From NCBI GenBank assembly GCA_001899635.1, contig MKVQ01000017.1, positions 153,018 to 217,017 of the forward strand: 64,000 bases of DNA, in the 5' to 3' direction. This DNA is from Myxococcales bacterium 68-20 (lineage in GTDB: Bacteria; Myxococcota_A; Polyangia; Polyangiales; Polyangiaceae). A program made the translations under genes and the position numbers. How positions within the stretch are numbered: position 1 is the first letter of the stretch; the number at the start of each line of letters is the position of its first letter. Under the pieces are notes generated by a model. The model had not been told where the DNA came from, ran no database searches, and saw only the letters and a program-made list of their open reading frames with translations. This document shows positions 9,233 through 17,531 of the stretch, piece by piece.

Positions 9233-10441
9233 TCATGGCTTGCCTCCAAGCGAAAGAAAGACGCCTTCACCGGCCGCCCAGACACGTCCCGGCGCGGCTG
9301 CGTACACGGTGTAGAGGTCCGGCCGAGGCTCCGGAACACCGGCGACCTCTACCTCGGACCACGTCTTGCCGTCGAAGTGCAGCACGACGGACTTGTCGCC
9401 GACGGCCCAGATGTCCGTCGGTGACGTCCCCCACACGGCGCGGAGCGTCTCGTTCGTGGGCACGTTCGAGACGATCTCCGAGATAGTCGAGCCACGGGTG
9501 AAGCGAAGGATCGTGCCCTTCGCCCCCACGCCCCATGCTTCGGTCTCCGACGCCGCCCAGACTCCGTGGAGATCGGTCCAGGTCTGGCTGTCGATCGGCG
9601 TGATCTTCGGCGACTCGCCCTGTGCATTCGTGATGTGGACCGTCGCGCCGGTGAATCCGACGGCCCAGAGCTCGTTCGCCGTGACACCGTGGATGCTCTT
9701 CAGGTGGCGGCACGGAAACGTGTTGCACGTGCCGAGGGGAGCCACCTCGCCTATCTCGAGGGCGTCCGCCGACGGCGCGACGCGGAGACGCCAGAGCCCG
9801 TTGTACGGAAGGGGCCGCGCATCCTCCATCGTCGTGCACCACAGCCACTCCGCGCCCGGCACCGCCCACGTCGACGTGAGCCACCCACGACCGAGGCTGC
9901 CGATCTCGGGTAGCGGTCGAGCCGTCCACCCCCCAGCCGAAGGCCCGGCATCAACGCCACCGTCGAGCTCGATCCCTCGCGTGTAAGCTGCGGCCATCAG
10001 CGAGCTGAGCGCGACCTCCCCCGTATCGCGCGGCCAAATCGCGTTGATCGAGCTCTCGGTACCGGGATCGGACCGCTCCCATGACGTCCCGTCGAAGTGG
10101 AGGATCGTCCCAAGCGCTCCGACAGCCCAGACATCGTTGGCCGATCGACCGCGGATCGTCGCGATGCGCACGCGAGGGTCGAGACTTCCGGCGGGCTTCT
10201 GGGGACCGAAGCTCTCACTCGGGCAGAAGGCGTCGGGCGGGCACGGTTCTGCGAAGGCCCCTCCGTCATCGGTCGAGGCCTCGACGCTCCCGTCCAACGC
10301 GCCGCTGTCCGGCTCGGGCACGGAGGTCGCTGCGTCGGGCTCGGCGAAAGACACGCTGTCGTCGGTCGCGCAGGCGACGAGGATCGACGACGCACACGCG
10401 CACGCGGCCATCGTGGAGACGATCAAGAATCGAGCACTCAC
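9233..10441 (-). CDS. Secreted beta-propeller lipoprotein with DVWAVG blades
   Basis: This 402-residue protein has a signal peptide ending near LVACATDD, a Pro/Asp/Gly/Ala linker, and at least five blades with the consensus (D/E)(V/I/L)WAVG followed by LHFDGTSW or a variant, for example NDVWAVGALGTILHFDGTSW. Such Ycf48/Asp-box-like propellers are frequent in myxobacterial exported proteins. The GTG at 10441 overlaps the stop of the cysteine-repeat gene (GTGA) and follows GAGAGGAAACGAA, a good ribosome-binding site. A longer open frame upstream of this start reads out of phase over the cysteine-repeat gene and is not used. The role is unknown. Confidence 0.85.
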   Translation of the reverse strand: MSARFLIVSTMAACACASSILVACATDDSVSFAEPDAATSVPEPDSGALDGSVEASTDDGGAFAEPCPPDAFCPSESFGPQKPAGSLDPRVRIATIRGRSANDVWAVGALGTILHFDGTSWERSDPGTESSINAIWPRDTGEVALSSLMAAAYTRGIELDGGVDAGPSAGGWTARPLPEIGSLGRGWLTSTWAVPGAEWLWCTTMEDARPLPYNGLWRLRVAPSADALEIGEVAPLGTCNTFPCRHLKSIHGVTANELWAVGFTGATVHITNAQGESPKITPIDSQTWTDLHGVWAASETEAWGVGAKGTILRFTRGSTISEIVSNVPTNETLRAVWGTSPTDIWAVGDKSVVLHFDGKTWSEVEVAGVPEPRPDLYTVYAAAPGRVWAAGEGVFLSLGGKP

Positions 10442-11598
10442 TTCGTTTCCTCTCCCGACTTGCACGGCTCGACGGCGCACCGACCGGCGATGCACGGTTG
10501 ACCGGCGACCAGATCGCAGGAGCTTCCGCAGGCCCCGCAGTTGCTCGGATCGGCCTCGAGGTTCGTCTCGCAGCCATCCTTGGTGTTGCCGTTGCAGTCC
10601 GCCCAGCCTTCCTTGCAGGCGACGCCACACGATCCGTGCGAACAGATGGCAGCCGCATTCGGACCGGCGAAGCCTCCGCACGCGCTCAAGCAGGCACCGC
10701 AATGATCAGGGTCCGTCTTCAGATCGACACAGACGTCCAAGCAGAGCGTCTTGCCCGTCGGACACCTGCACTCGGGCTTGCCGTCGGAATTGAGCACGCA
10801 CGCCTGGCCAGGGTCACAGGCAATGCCGCATCCTCCGCAGCTCTCCGGTGACAGGAGCGAGGTCTCGCAGCCGTTTGCGATGTTGCCGTCGCAGTCGGCG
10901 AAGTTCGGCAGGCACTTGGCACTCCCACACCTGCCGCCCGCGCACCCGTAGTAGCCGTTGGCGATGGCTTCAGCACCACCGCCGGTCGGATCGCAGGCGA
11001 CCCCGCATGCGCCGCAGTTCATGTCGGACGACTTCGGGTCGACGCAGCCACCACCACAGTACAGGCTGCCGGGATCGCAACCGCACTGCTTACCCACTCC
11101 GCGCACATCGCGGATGCACGGGTTCGCCGGATCGGCACACGTGTCCCCGCACGCCTTGCAGTTGTCGTTCGTGCCGAGCTCGGTCTCGCAGTCGTCGTCG
11201 ACGAGCCCGTTGCAGTCGGCCCAGGTCTTGAACGGCCGCCCCGCGGCGACCACGCACGTCATCTTGCACGCACCTTCGATGCAGGCGAACTCGCCGTTGC
11301 CCCGTCGGCCCGGGCACACGACGCCGCAAGCGCCGCAGTTCCTGGGGTCAGTCTTGAGATCGACGTCGCAGGGGAAGCGCGAGTCCGGGCATGTCGCCGT
11401 GCTCTCCGTGCACGTCGTGCTCGCGCAGTACGTGATCGACTCGGCCTCGACGTCGGCCGAGGCATCCACGCCCGAGAAGTTCGGCGCCTCCACCGGTCCC
11501 GCGGGAGGAGGCTCGAACTCGATCGTCCTGTGGGAGCAGGAGAAAACCATGGCGAGCGCCGCAGCGCAGAAGGCCGAGGCTACGAGGCGTTTCGTCAT
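10438..11598 (-). CDS. Cysteine-repeat lipoprotein, first gene of the five-gene operon
   Basis: The 386-residue protein opens with MTKRLVASAFCAAALAMVFSC, a lipoprotein signal, and then has about eight blocks with NCGACGxxC and CNGNxxDGCETxL motifs separated by 25-45 residues. The cysteines are regularly paired and probably form disulphide-linked knots outside the cytoplasm. Such repeats are widespread in Polyangia-type myxobacteria, where they are sometimes wrongly named after an enzyme; I see no catalytic domain. No gene lies upstream on this strand for over 150 bases, so the operon promoter should be in 11599-11767. Confidence 0.85.
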   Translation of the reverse strand: MTKRLVASAFCAAALAMVFSCSHRTIEFEPPPAGPVEAPNFSGVDASADVEAESITYCASTTCTESTATCPDSRFPCDVDLKTDPRNCGACGVVCPGRRGNGEFACIEGACKMTCVVAAGRPFKTWADCNGLVDDDCETELGTNDNCKACGDTCADPANPCIRDVRGVGKQCGCDPGSLYCGGGCVDPKSSDMNCGACGVACDPTGGGAEAIANGYYGCAGGRCGSAKCLPNFADCDGNIANGCETSLLSPESCGGCGIACDPGQACVLNSDGKPECRCPTGKTLCLDVCVDLKTDPDHCGACLSACGGFAGPNAAAICSHGSCGVACKEGWADCNGNTKDGCETNLEADPSNCGACGSSCDLVAGQPCIAGRCAVEPCKSGEETK

Positions 11599-11767
11599 CT
11601 CGTGATTCCGGAGGGTCGTGGGGTTGAGACGCTCGAATCGACGTAGCGAAGAGTCGTCCGGTTACGTTCGAACAGTGGCGAGGACAGAGAACGACTCGCG
11701 ACTGGTGGAAAGGAGCAAGGGGAGCCCGCGGCGAGGCTGGGCTCGACTCACGGAGCTCCGGGGATGG

Positions 11768-12529
11768 TCAGGGCTCGCAGGCGCGCATCAAACCGAGGAC
11801 GCGATCTCGGTGCGCCGACGTCGGATGAGCGTCGAGGAACGCCCTTCCGGTAGAGCAGGCTCGGGCATGGTCGCCGAGGCCTCGAAGCGCCTCGATCTCC
11901 AGGACGGCGACCTCTTGGGTGAGGACGCCGTGCGGGAACGAAGCGCGGTGGACGCGGGCTGCGTCGCGCGCACTCGCGTGTTCGTGCGCTGCGATCCTCG
12001 CTCGGATCTTGGCGACGCTGGCGAGCTCTCTCGCGAGGTCGTCCTCCGATGAAGCGGTCGTTGCCGAAGTCGGTGCCATCGCACGGCGCACGCGCGGAGA
12101 GGGTGGCGGCGCCGAAGGCAGCGCATCGACGGAGGTCGTCGAGACGCCCGATTCCGTCGTGAGCAATTGCGACGGAGCTGCAGGAGCCTCCGCCACCGGA
12201 GCAACCGCGTGCGCAAGGACAGCGTTCTCTCCGACGAGGGCTTCGCCGGAAGCCTGGGTGGAGCCTCGATCGGACGGCGCTCGATCCGTCGTCGCCAGGT
12301 ACACGGCTCCGGCCCCGACGGACGCGACCAGGGCGACGGTCGCAGTGCCGAGGATCGATCGGGAGACCAACGAGGAACACGCGTGCGCGACACGTGATGC
12401 GAGCAGCGCGGTCGAGCCGCCGAGGCGGAGGTGGCGAAAGAGGTCGCGTTGCGACTGCCACCGCTGCGGCGGTCGGTCGGCGCGCCCCGAACGGAAGAGA
12501 TCGTCGAGATCGATATCGCGATCGCTCAT
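11768..12529 (-). CDS. Membrane protein coupled to ECF sigma factor, possible anti-sigma regulator
   Basis: The 253-residue protein has a charged cytoplasmic N-terminus beginning MSDRDIDLDDLFRSGR, one membrane span near residues 57-79 (ILGTATVALVASVGAGAVYL), a low-complexity periplasmic section, and a C-terminal helical region that looks TPR-like (LARELASVAKIRARI, GVLTQEVAVLEIEALRGLGDHARACSTG). Its ATG overlaps the sigma-factor stop by 4 bases. Position and topology suit an anti-sigma factor, but no zinc-binding ZAS motif is visible, so that role is inferred from context only. Confidence 0.75.
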   Translation of the reverse strand: MSDRDIDLDDLFRSGRADRPPQRWQSQRDLFRHLRLGGSTALLASRVAHACSSLVSRSILGTATVALVASVGAGAVYLATTDRAPSDRGSTQASGEALVGENAVLAHAVAPVAEAPAAPSQLLTTESGVSTTSVDALPSAPPPSPRVRRAMAPTSATTASSEDDLARELASVAKIRARIAAHEHASARDAARVHRASFPHGVLTQEVAVLEIEALRGLGDHARACSTGRAFLDAHPTSAHRDRVLGLMRACEP

Positions 12530-13089
12530 GGTTCGTCGTTCCTGGATTTCGAGATGGCTGCGGTGAGCAGGGCGCGCGCCCGCCGTAGACGCGAAGCCAC
12601 CGTGCCCTGGGGGATGTCGAGCATCGCGGCGACCTCCGCGAGCGTCATGCTCTCGAGCTCGCAAAGGATGACGACGGCGCGAAGCTCGTCCGGAAGCGAT
12701 GCCAGGAGGGCATCCAGCATGCGCAGGCGTCCGCTCATGTCGGCGAGCGACTCGGGGGTCGGCTGCGGGTCCGGATGGACGTCGAGGTCCCCCTCCCCGC
12801 TCTCGGCCGAGAGGCGCGTGCGCCGCCGCCTGTAGTTGGCGGCAACGCGCGTCACGGTCTGGAAGAGGTAGGACTTCTCCGCTCCTTGCGCGACGTTGCC
12901 GATCTTCGATGCGAGGACGGCGAAGACCTCTTGCGTGGCGTCGCTGATGTCGTTGGGCGACACGCCCAGGCGCCGGAGGCCACGCCATACGAAGTCGTAG
13001 TGAGCCACGGTCGCCCCCTTCAGGCGTGCGCGCTCCGCGACCGTGAGGTCGGGGACCGTCATGCTGGACGGGGTCACGAGCGTGGTCAC
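12526..13089 (-). CDS. ECF-family RNA polymerase sigma factor
   Basis: This 187-residue protein has sigma region 2 (VSPNDISDATQEVFAVLASKI) and region 4 (LPDELRAVVILCEL then MTLAEVAAMLDIPQGTVASRLRRARALL), the organisation of extracytoplasmic-function sigma factors. Region 4 is a helix-turn-helix for the -35 element. GTG 13089 is the first possible start, and an ATG at 13062 would remove nine residues. It lies between a predicted secreted protein and a single-span membrane protein, all on the minus strand with a gap of about 30 bases and then a 4-base overlap. The three genes are probably one regulatory unit responding to an envelope signal. Confidence 0.92.
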   Translation of the reverse strand: MTTLVTPSSMTVPDLTVAERARLKGATVAHYDFVWRGLRRLGVSPNDISDATQEVFAVLASKIGNVAQGAEKSYLFQTVTRVAANYRRRRTRLSAESGEGDLDVHPDPQPTPESLADMSGRLRMLDALLASLPDELRAVVILCELESMTLAEVAAMLDIPQGTVASRLRRARALLTAAISKSRNDEP

Positions 13090-13120
13090 TCCGATAGAAT
13101 GTCGGCCCTCGCCGATCTGA

Positions 13121-14176
13121 TCATGGGCGCCCGAAAGAATGTCCGAGACCGAGACCGAGCTCTCCGACCACGGGCGAGACGGAGTCCCTGACCGCGGCGC
13201 TGTCCCTCGAAACGGTCTCGAACGTCGTCAAGGCAGAGCTCACGTTGCCGAAGAGCTCTGCGTAGAAGGCCTTGCCGATGTGCCACCGGACGCGCGCTCC
13301 GGCGCCGAGCGAGAGCCATGGGTGGACCTGGCGACTGCCCGTCGGCCCGGTACTGAAGGCTTCGAAGGAGCCGCTCGTCGCTCCCACACAGCCTTCGACC
13401 GAGATCGTGACGTACGCGCGGCGAGACGCGCAGCCTTCCAGGCGGGCGGTCCACATGTGGACTAGGACGTTGAGCCTCGACGTCCCCGGCAAGGGCGCTC
13501 TCGCGTGCGCCAGGGACAGGCGCATGCCGACGGCGGACACGCCGAAAGCGCGCTGCACGTCGACGTAACCTCGGTAGCCCATCACCGGACGAGGCAGGCT
13601 GCCGAGAACGAGCTCGGTGCCGAGCCCCACGCCGCCGCTCCACGCCGAAGACTCGTCCGGCTCACGCGCATGACGCGATCGGCGAAGCGCCTTGCTCGCG
13701 CTTCGCGACGGAGTCCCCGCCGCCGGAGCGTCTTCCGACGGCGCGGCCTGGGGCTCGTCTTTCGCGGGCGCGCCGGGTGGGACGCCATCACCATCCGGCC
13801 CGCGTCGCTCGAACGGGACGAGGTTGCTCGCGACGGCAGCCACGACCGCGAGGGCGCGCGTCAGCGTCGGGCAGTCGCGGGCCGTGACCGTTCGCGAGTA
13901 CGACCGTCCGTCGATCGCGGTCACGACGACTTCACCGGCGAGGGCGTCTCGATCACGACGGATGTGAAAGTCGAACGTGCGCGCGCGACCGCCTTCAGGC
14001 GCCAGCGTCAGGCTCGGATGCTCCGCACGGAGGAGCTGCATGAAGCGCTCGGGGCCGGGGCACTGCCTCGCGAGCGACTCTTCGACCTCGAAGCGAAGAT
14101 GGATGGCCTCGGGAGCCTCTTCGGCGGCGACGCGCGTCGAGGCAGCCGCGACGCAGAGGAAGCTGCTCAGGGCCAT
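13121..14176 (-). CDS. Predicted secreted or outer-membrane protein, first gene of the sigma operon
   Basis: This 351-residue protein has an N-terminal signal (MALSSFLCVAAASTRVAAEE) and a domain of about 110 residues with one Cys pair (ESLARQCPGPERF, ARDCPTLTRAL). A Pro/Ala/Asp linker follows, and then a C-terminal region of alternating hydrophobic and Gly/aromatic residues (LGTELVLGSLPRPVMGYRGY, LSLGAGARVRWHIGKAFYAE, ELGLGLGHSFGRP) that looks like a small beta-barrel. Proteins of this layout often sit beside ECF sigma genes in myxobacteria. It may act as the sensing or effector part of the unit. The function is unknown. Confidence 0.75.
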   Translation of the reverse strand: MALSSFLCVAAASTRVAAEEAPEAIHLRFEVEESLARQCPGPERFMQLLRAEHPSLTLAPEGGRARTFDFHIRRDRDALAGEVVVTAIDGRSYSRTVTARDCPTLTRALAVVAAVASNLVPFERRGPDGDGVPPGAPAKDEPQAAPSEDAPAAGTPSRSASKALRRSRHAREPDESSAWSGGVGLGTELVLGSLPRPVMGYRGYVDVQRAFGVSAVGMRLSLAHARAPLPGTSRLNVLVHMWTARLEGCASRRAYVTISVEGCVGATSGSFEAFSTGPTGSRQVHPWLSLGAGARVRWHIGKAFYAELFGNVSSALTTFETVSRDSAAVRDSVSPVVGELGLGLGHSFGRP

Positions 14177-14607
14177 GAGCCGGCCGCGGCCCCGAGCGAC
14201 GATCAGCGCACCGCTCCGTCCGTGCGCCGGAGCTTCTCGGCGACTCCACGCAGCGGGGAGACACCGGCGTGGGAAGCACGCTCTGCGTCGCTCGCCATGG
14301 CGAGCTGGACTCTACACGCCCACCACTCGAGCCGCCAGCGTAGGGCCCCTACGGTGGAGCTCGGTGCTCGTCAGCGCCGACCACCGCAAGTCACTTCTTG
14401 CAGGCGCAGATCGAGGGATGCGTGAAGACGTCCGGAGCCGATTCTGCTCCGCGTCGCCATCTTCGGTTGCGGTCGAACGCCTTCGTAGGAGCCTCTCGCG
14501 CAGGTGGTCACAATCGAAGCGAGGGTATCCTCGAAATCACCGCGTGCGGAGCCTCGCGGGTGCTGCGACTCGTACAAGCCAGCTTCACGAGTGATAGCGT
14601 CCAGCTC
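14177..14607. other. Divergent intergenic region, no gene seen
   Basis: These 431 bases separate the start of the minus-strand sigma-operon gene from the start of a plus-strand lipoprotein gene. I find no frame with convincing coding character and no RNA gene. It should hold the promoters for both directions, but no consensus element stands out. Confidence 0.5.
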
Positions 14608-15498
14608 ATGGGTCACTGGAACCGCAATCGCTCGCCGAGGCTGACGCGCACGCTCGCCGCCGGAGGACTGAGCGCAGCGCTCGCGGCCGGCCTCTTCGCA
14701 TGTGTCGGAGAAGATCCGGAGATCGTGACCCCCACTCCTTCACCGGAGGGAGACGCCGCGTCTGCGGGCGACGCTGCGCCTGCAGACGCCGCTCCTGGCG
14801 CGGATGCGGGGCTCGACGCACGAGGTCCGGACGCATCGGACCGGTTCTGCGATACGCAGAAGCCGGCCGTAGGAGTGAGCGACTTCTTCTGCGCCGATTT
14901 CGACGGAGCGGATGTTGCCGAAGGCTTCACCAAGGCGAACGTCCCGGATGGCGGCTCCCTCGTTCGTGTCACCGACGTGGCCTTCTCGCCGCCGGCGTCG
15001 CTCGCGACCAACGGCGACGCAACGCTCGTATGGGAGAAGATCGGCGCGTCGACCATCAGTGAGGTCGAGGTGACGTTTCGTGTGAACGTCTCCAACCTCG
15101 GTGCGGCGCCACCACCCGCGAGCGGCTTCATGTCGATCATCGACATTGGCTCGGTCGACACGAACGTGAGGCTCGCCTTCGCGCGAGGCGCGACGATCGA
15201 CGGCGCAGCGCACACTGGCTACTTCGTGCAGACGTCGTCGTGCCCCAGCGCGTGCACCTCGAACGCAAAGCGCATCGCCGCGACGCTCACAGCCAACGTG
15301 TGGACTACGGTGAGGATCGTCTGGACACGCGCCGGCGACGTCGACGTCTGGTTCGACGGCACGAAGGTCTTCGACCAGGCGCTGTTCGGATCGACATCGA
15401 CGAGGGTCACCGTGACCACCGGTCTCCGCGGCAACGGCCCCCCGCCGGCAACGGCGCGTCACGCCATCGACGACCTCATGATCTCGGTGAAACGATAA
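14608..15498 (+). CDS. Lipoprotein with concanavalin/LamG-like fold
   Basis: The 296-residue product has a lipoprotein signal (LAAGGLSAALAAGLFAC), a long Asp/Ala linker, and a beta-sandwich-like C-terminal domain with FFCADFDGADV, ATLVWEKIG, VWTTVRIVWTRAGDVDVWFDGTKVF and AIDDLMISVK. The pattern VWTxVxI...VxVWFDGxKVF is typical of laminin-G/concanavalin-like modules that often bind sugars. ATG 14608 places the signal peptide at the N-terminus; the open frame extends upstream but without a signal. No partner gene is adjacent. Confidence 0.8.
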   Translation: MGHWNRNRSPRLTRTLAAGGLSAALAAGLFACVGEDPEIVTPTPSPEGDAASAGDAAPADAAPGADAGLDARGPDASDRFCDTQKPAVGVSDFFCADFDGADVAEGFTKANVPDGGSLVRVTDVAFSPPASLATNGDATLVWEKIGASTISEVEVTFRVNVSNLGAAPPPASGFMSIIDIGSVDTNVRLAFARGATIDGAAHTGYFVQTSSCPSACTSNAKRIAATLTANVWTTVRIVWTRAGDVDVWFDGTKVFDQALFGSTSTRVTVTTGLRGNGPPPATARHAIDDLMISVKR

Positions 15499-15555
15499 GG
15501 GCGCGGGTAGCTCGCTCTGGCTTGGCTCCCCGAGACGGCGTGGTATTCCGCTTTC

Positions 15556-15876
15556 ATGAGCAAACGTCTCGCCGTCCTCTCGTCCCTCCTCTTGCTCGCA
15601 GCATGCGGTGGCTCCGCGGCCCCCGCGGCCGGTACGCCGGCGGCGCCTCCTGCGACGACGGCGGAGTCTCCGGCGCCCCAGAGCGCGGAGGCTGGCTCCG
15701 CGCTCACCGCCGAGGAGTGCGAGAAGCAGGGCGGACACGTCGTCGGTGACATCGGCGACGGCGCGATCCACCGTCCGGGCTATCGCTGTCCGGGCAGCGG
15801 CCAGCCGCCGGTTGGGCCGATCAAGCTCGAGCCGGGGCGTCCGGTTCCGATCGAGGGCTCGGTCTGCTGTCGCTGA
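15556..15876 (+). CDS. Small lipoprotein
   Basis: This 106-residue protein has a clear lipobox (LLLLAACGG), an Ala/Pro linker, and a compact C-terminal part with Cys in EECEKQGGHVVGD, YRCPG and the terminal VCCR. The four cysteines suggest a small disulphide-bonded domain of unknown function. The broken gene at 25607-25935 ends in a similar Cys-Cys tail (FCCNR). Confidence 0.75.
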   Translation: MSKRLAVLSSLLLLAACGGSAAPAAGTPAAPPATTAESPAPQSAEAGSALTAEECEKQGGHVVGDIGDGAIHRPGYRCPGSGQPPVGPIKLEPGRPVPIEGSVCCR

Positions 15877-16155
15877 GCTGAGACGAACGTTTTCGAACGA
15901 GCGACACGGACGTCGAAACCCCGTCGGAGCAGCGGAGGGATCGCCGCTGCCCCCGGCAGGCGCGGACAGGCGGACGAGCCGGATGGCGACCGCCTGCCGA
16001 CGATGCGATGCGGCTTCGCCTTTGTCTTCGCCACGAGAGTCAGCAAACGAGCGTCAGCTTCCGCACGGCGCCTCGAGCCCGCTCGTGAGCGGGTCACCTT
16101 ACACCGTAAAATCCAAGCTCAACCGTACGGCACGTCGCTTGCTCCGGTGCGCGCC

Positions 16156-17424
16156 ATGCGTCTCGTTCTCTTGTCCACCGCGGCCCTCGTCGGCTGCGCG
16201 GCCCTCGTCGGCTGCAGCAGCGCGACCGAACCTCCAGCAAGCGCGCCTCCGGCCACGGAAGCGGCCGCGACATGCGAAGCGCCCACCCTCGACCATGCCG
16301 TCACGCTGCCGCTCGACGGTGAGAAGACCGAGCTCGAATGCACGATGCGCGCGCTCGACGCCCCGCTCACCGATGCCACGGTCGTTTGTTCCGCTGAGTA
16401 TGCGCACGGCGTAGCCGAGACCTCGCTCGTCCACGAAGCCCTCATCCGGCACCTCGTCGTCGGCGCGAAGTTTCGGACGATCGCCTACGAGGTCGACGAT
16501 GCGACGATGCGCTTCGTCGATGCGTACGTGAACGACGGCGACGCCTCCGCGCTCGACGAGTACGTGAAGGCCGCGGGAAGCACGCTCGGCAACACGAAGA
16601 ACGTGCTCGCGCTGTTCGAGGCGTTTCGCGAGATGAAGCTCGCGCTGCCCGCCGGCGAGCGCCTCACCGTGCGCGGCATCGACGTCGCCATCACCCAGCA
16701 GCCGGCGCTCGACGCCGTGTTCGCGTACCTCCAGAAGGCCGAGCCCGCGATCGTCGAGGAGTGGAAGCCGAAGCTCACGGCGAGGGATCGCGCGGCGGCT
16801 CGCGAGGCGGCGACGACGCTGCGCAAGTACGTCGACGACCACAAGGCCGACTACGTCGCGAAGACGGACGAGGCGTCGTTCTCACGCTGCGATCTCGACC
16901 TCGAGGCGCTCGCCGAAGGATCGGCGTTCCTGGAGAAATACCAGGCCGACAGCTTCATCGCGGGCAACGCGGAGTTCCGCGATCCGGCGATGTCGCGGAA
17001 CCTCCTTCGCATCGCAGCGGACGGGACCAAGATCGTCGTCGTCACGCACATCGGGCACTGCGCCAAGGATTGGCCCTCGTCGGGCCTGCCGCGATCGGGA
17101 GGGTTCTTCGCGTTCGGAAAGGCCGTCCACGAATCGCTCGGCGATCGATACCGCGTCGTCGCGCAGATCCCGGGCAGCGGCACGGAGCTCACGATCGAGG
17201 GGAAGACCTCACCCTTCGAGTTCTCGGCGAAGGGCCTGGAGAAGGCGCTCTCCGAGGCCGTCGAGGGACCGTTCGCGCTCCTACCGGTGCGCGGAAGCGA
17301 TCCCGTGAACCTCGACAAGGCGTGGCCGCTCGAGCGTCTTCCCGAGGAGAACGTGAAGCTCGGACAACAGGCCGACGTCCTCGCGTTCATCAAGAGCGCG
17401 ACGCCCGCGAAGAAGAACTGGTAG
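16156..17424 (+). CDS. Erythromycin-esterase-like lipoprotein
   Basis: A 422-residue protein begins with a lipoprotein signal (LLSTAALVGCAALVGCSS) and continues as an erythromycin esterase family domain. SAEYAHGVAETSLVHEALIRH matches the family GExxHG region, FRTIAYEVD supplies the conserved Glu, RDPAMSRNLLRIA matches the RDxxMAxN block, and VVVTHIGHCAKD matches the second catalytic His region. Ere enzymes hydrolyse the macrolide lactone, but many family members have other, unknown substrates, and an exported lipoprotein form is unusual. ATG 16156 starts the signal peptide. The gene stands alone and faces a kinase gene. Confidence 0.85.
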   Translation: MRLVLLSTAALVGCAALVGCSSATEPPASAPPATEAAATCEAPTLDHAVTLPLDGEKTELECTMRALDAPLTDATVVCSAEYAHGVAETSLVHEALIRHLVVGAKFRTIAYEVDDATMRFVDAYVNDGDASALDEYVKAAGSTLGNTKNVLALFEAFREMKLALPAGERLTVRGIDVAITQQPALDAVFAYLQKAEPAIVEEWKPKLTARDRAAAREAATTLRKYVDDHKADYVAKTDEASFSRCDLDLEALAEGSAFLEKYQADSFIAGNAEFRDPAMSRNLLRIAADGTKIVVVTHIGHCAKDWPSSGLPRSGGFFAFGKAVHESLGDRYRVVAQIPGSGTELTIEGKTSPFEFSAKGLEKALSEAVEGPFALLPVRGSDPVNLDKAWPLERLPEENVKLGQQADVLAFIKSATPAKKNW

Positions 17425-17437
17425 CGGCGCAGCGTGG

Positions 17438-17467
17438 CGCGACGCCGATCACGGCCTTCGCGTCGCG
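17438..17467. terminator. Weak hairpin between convergent genes
   Basis: An 8-bp perfect inverted repeat (CGCGACGC / GCGTCGCG) with a 14-base loop lies just after the erythromycin-esterase-like gene and before the end of the convergent kinase gene. There is no T-run, so this is a tentative terminator. Confidence 0.35.
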
Positions 17468-17531
17468 TGAGGACCAACCCAACCTGATCGCGGTGAGGAG
17501 GTCTCGAGCGGAGCTCGGCGTCCGCGGATGC

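Noticed and set aside
11768-12529. Classical zinc-binding anti-sigma factor
   Set aside because: The membrane partner of the sigma factor lacks the HxxxCxxC motif, so only a context-based regulator role is given.
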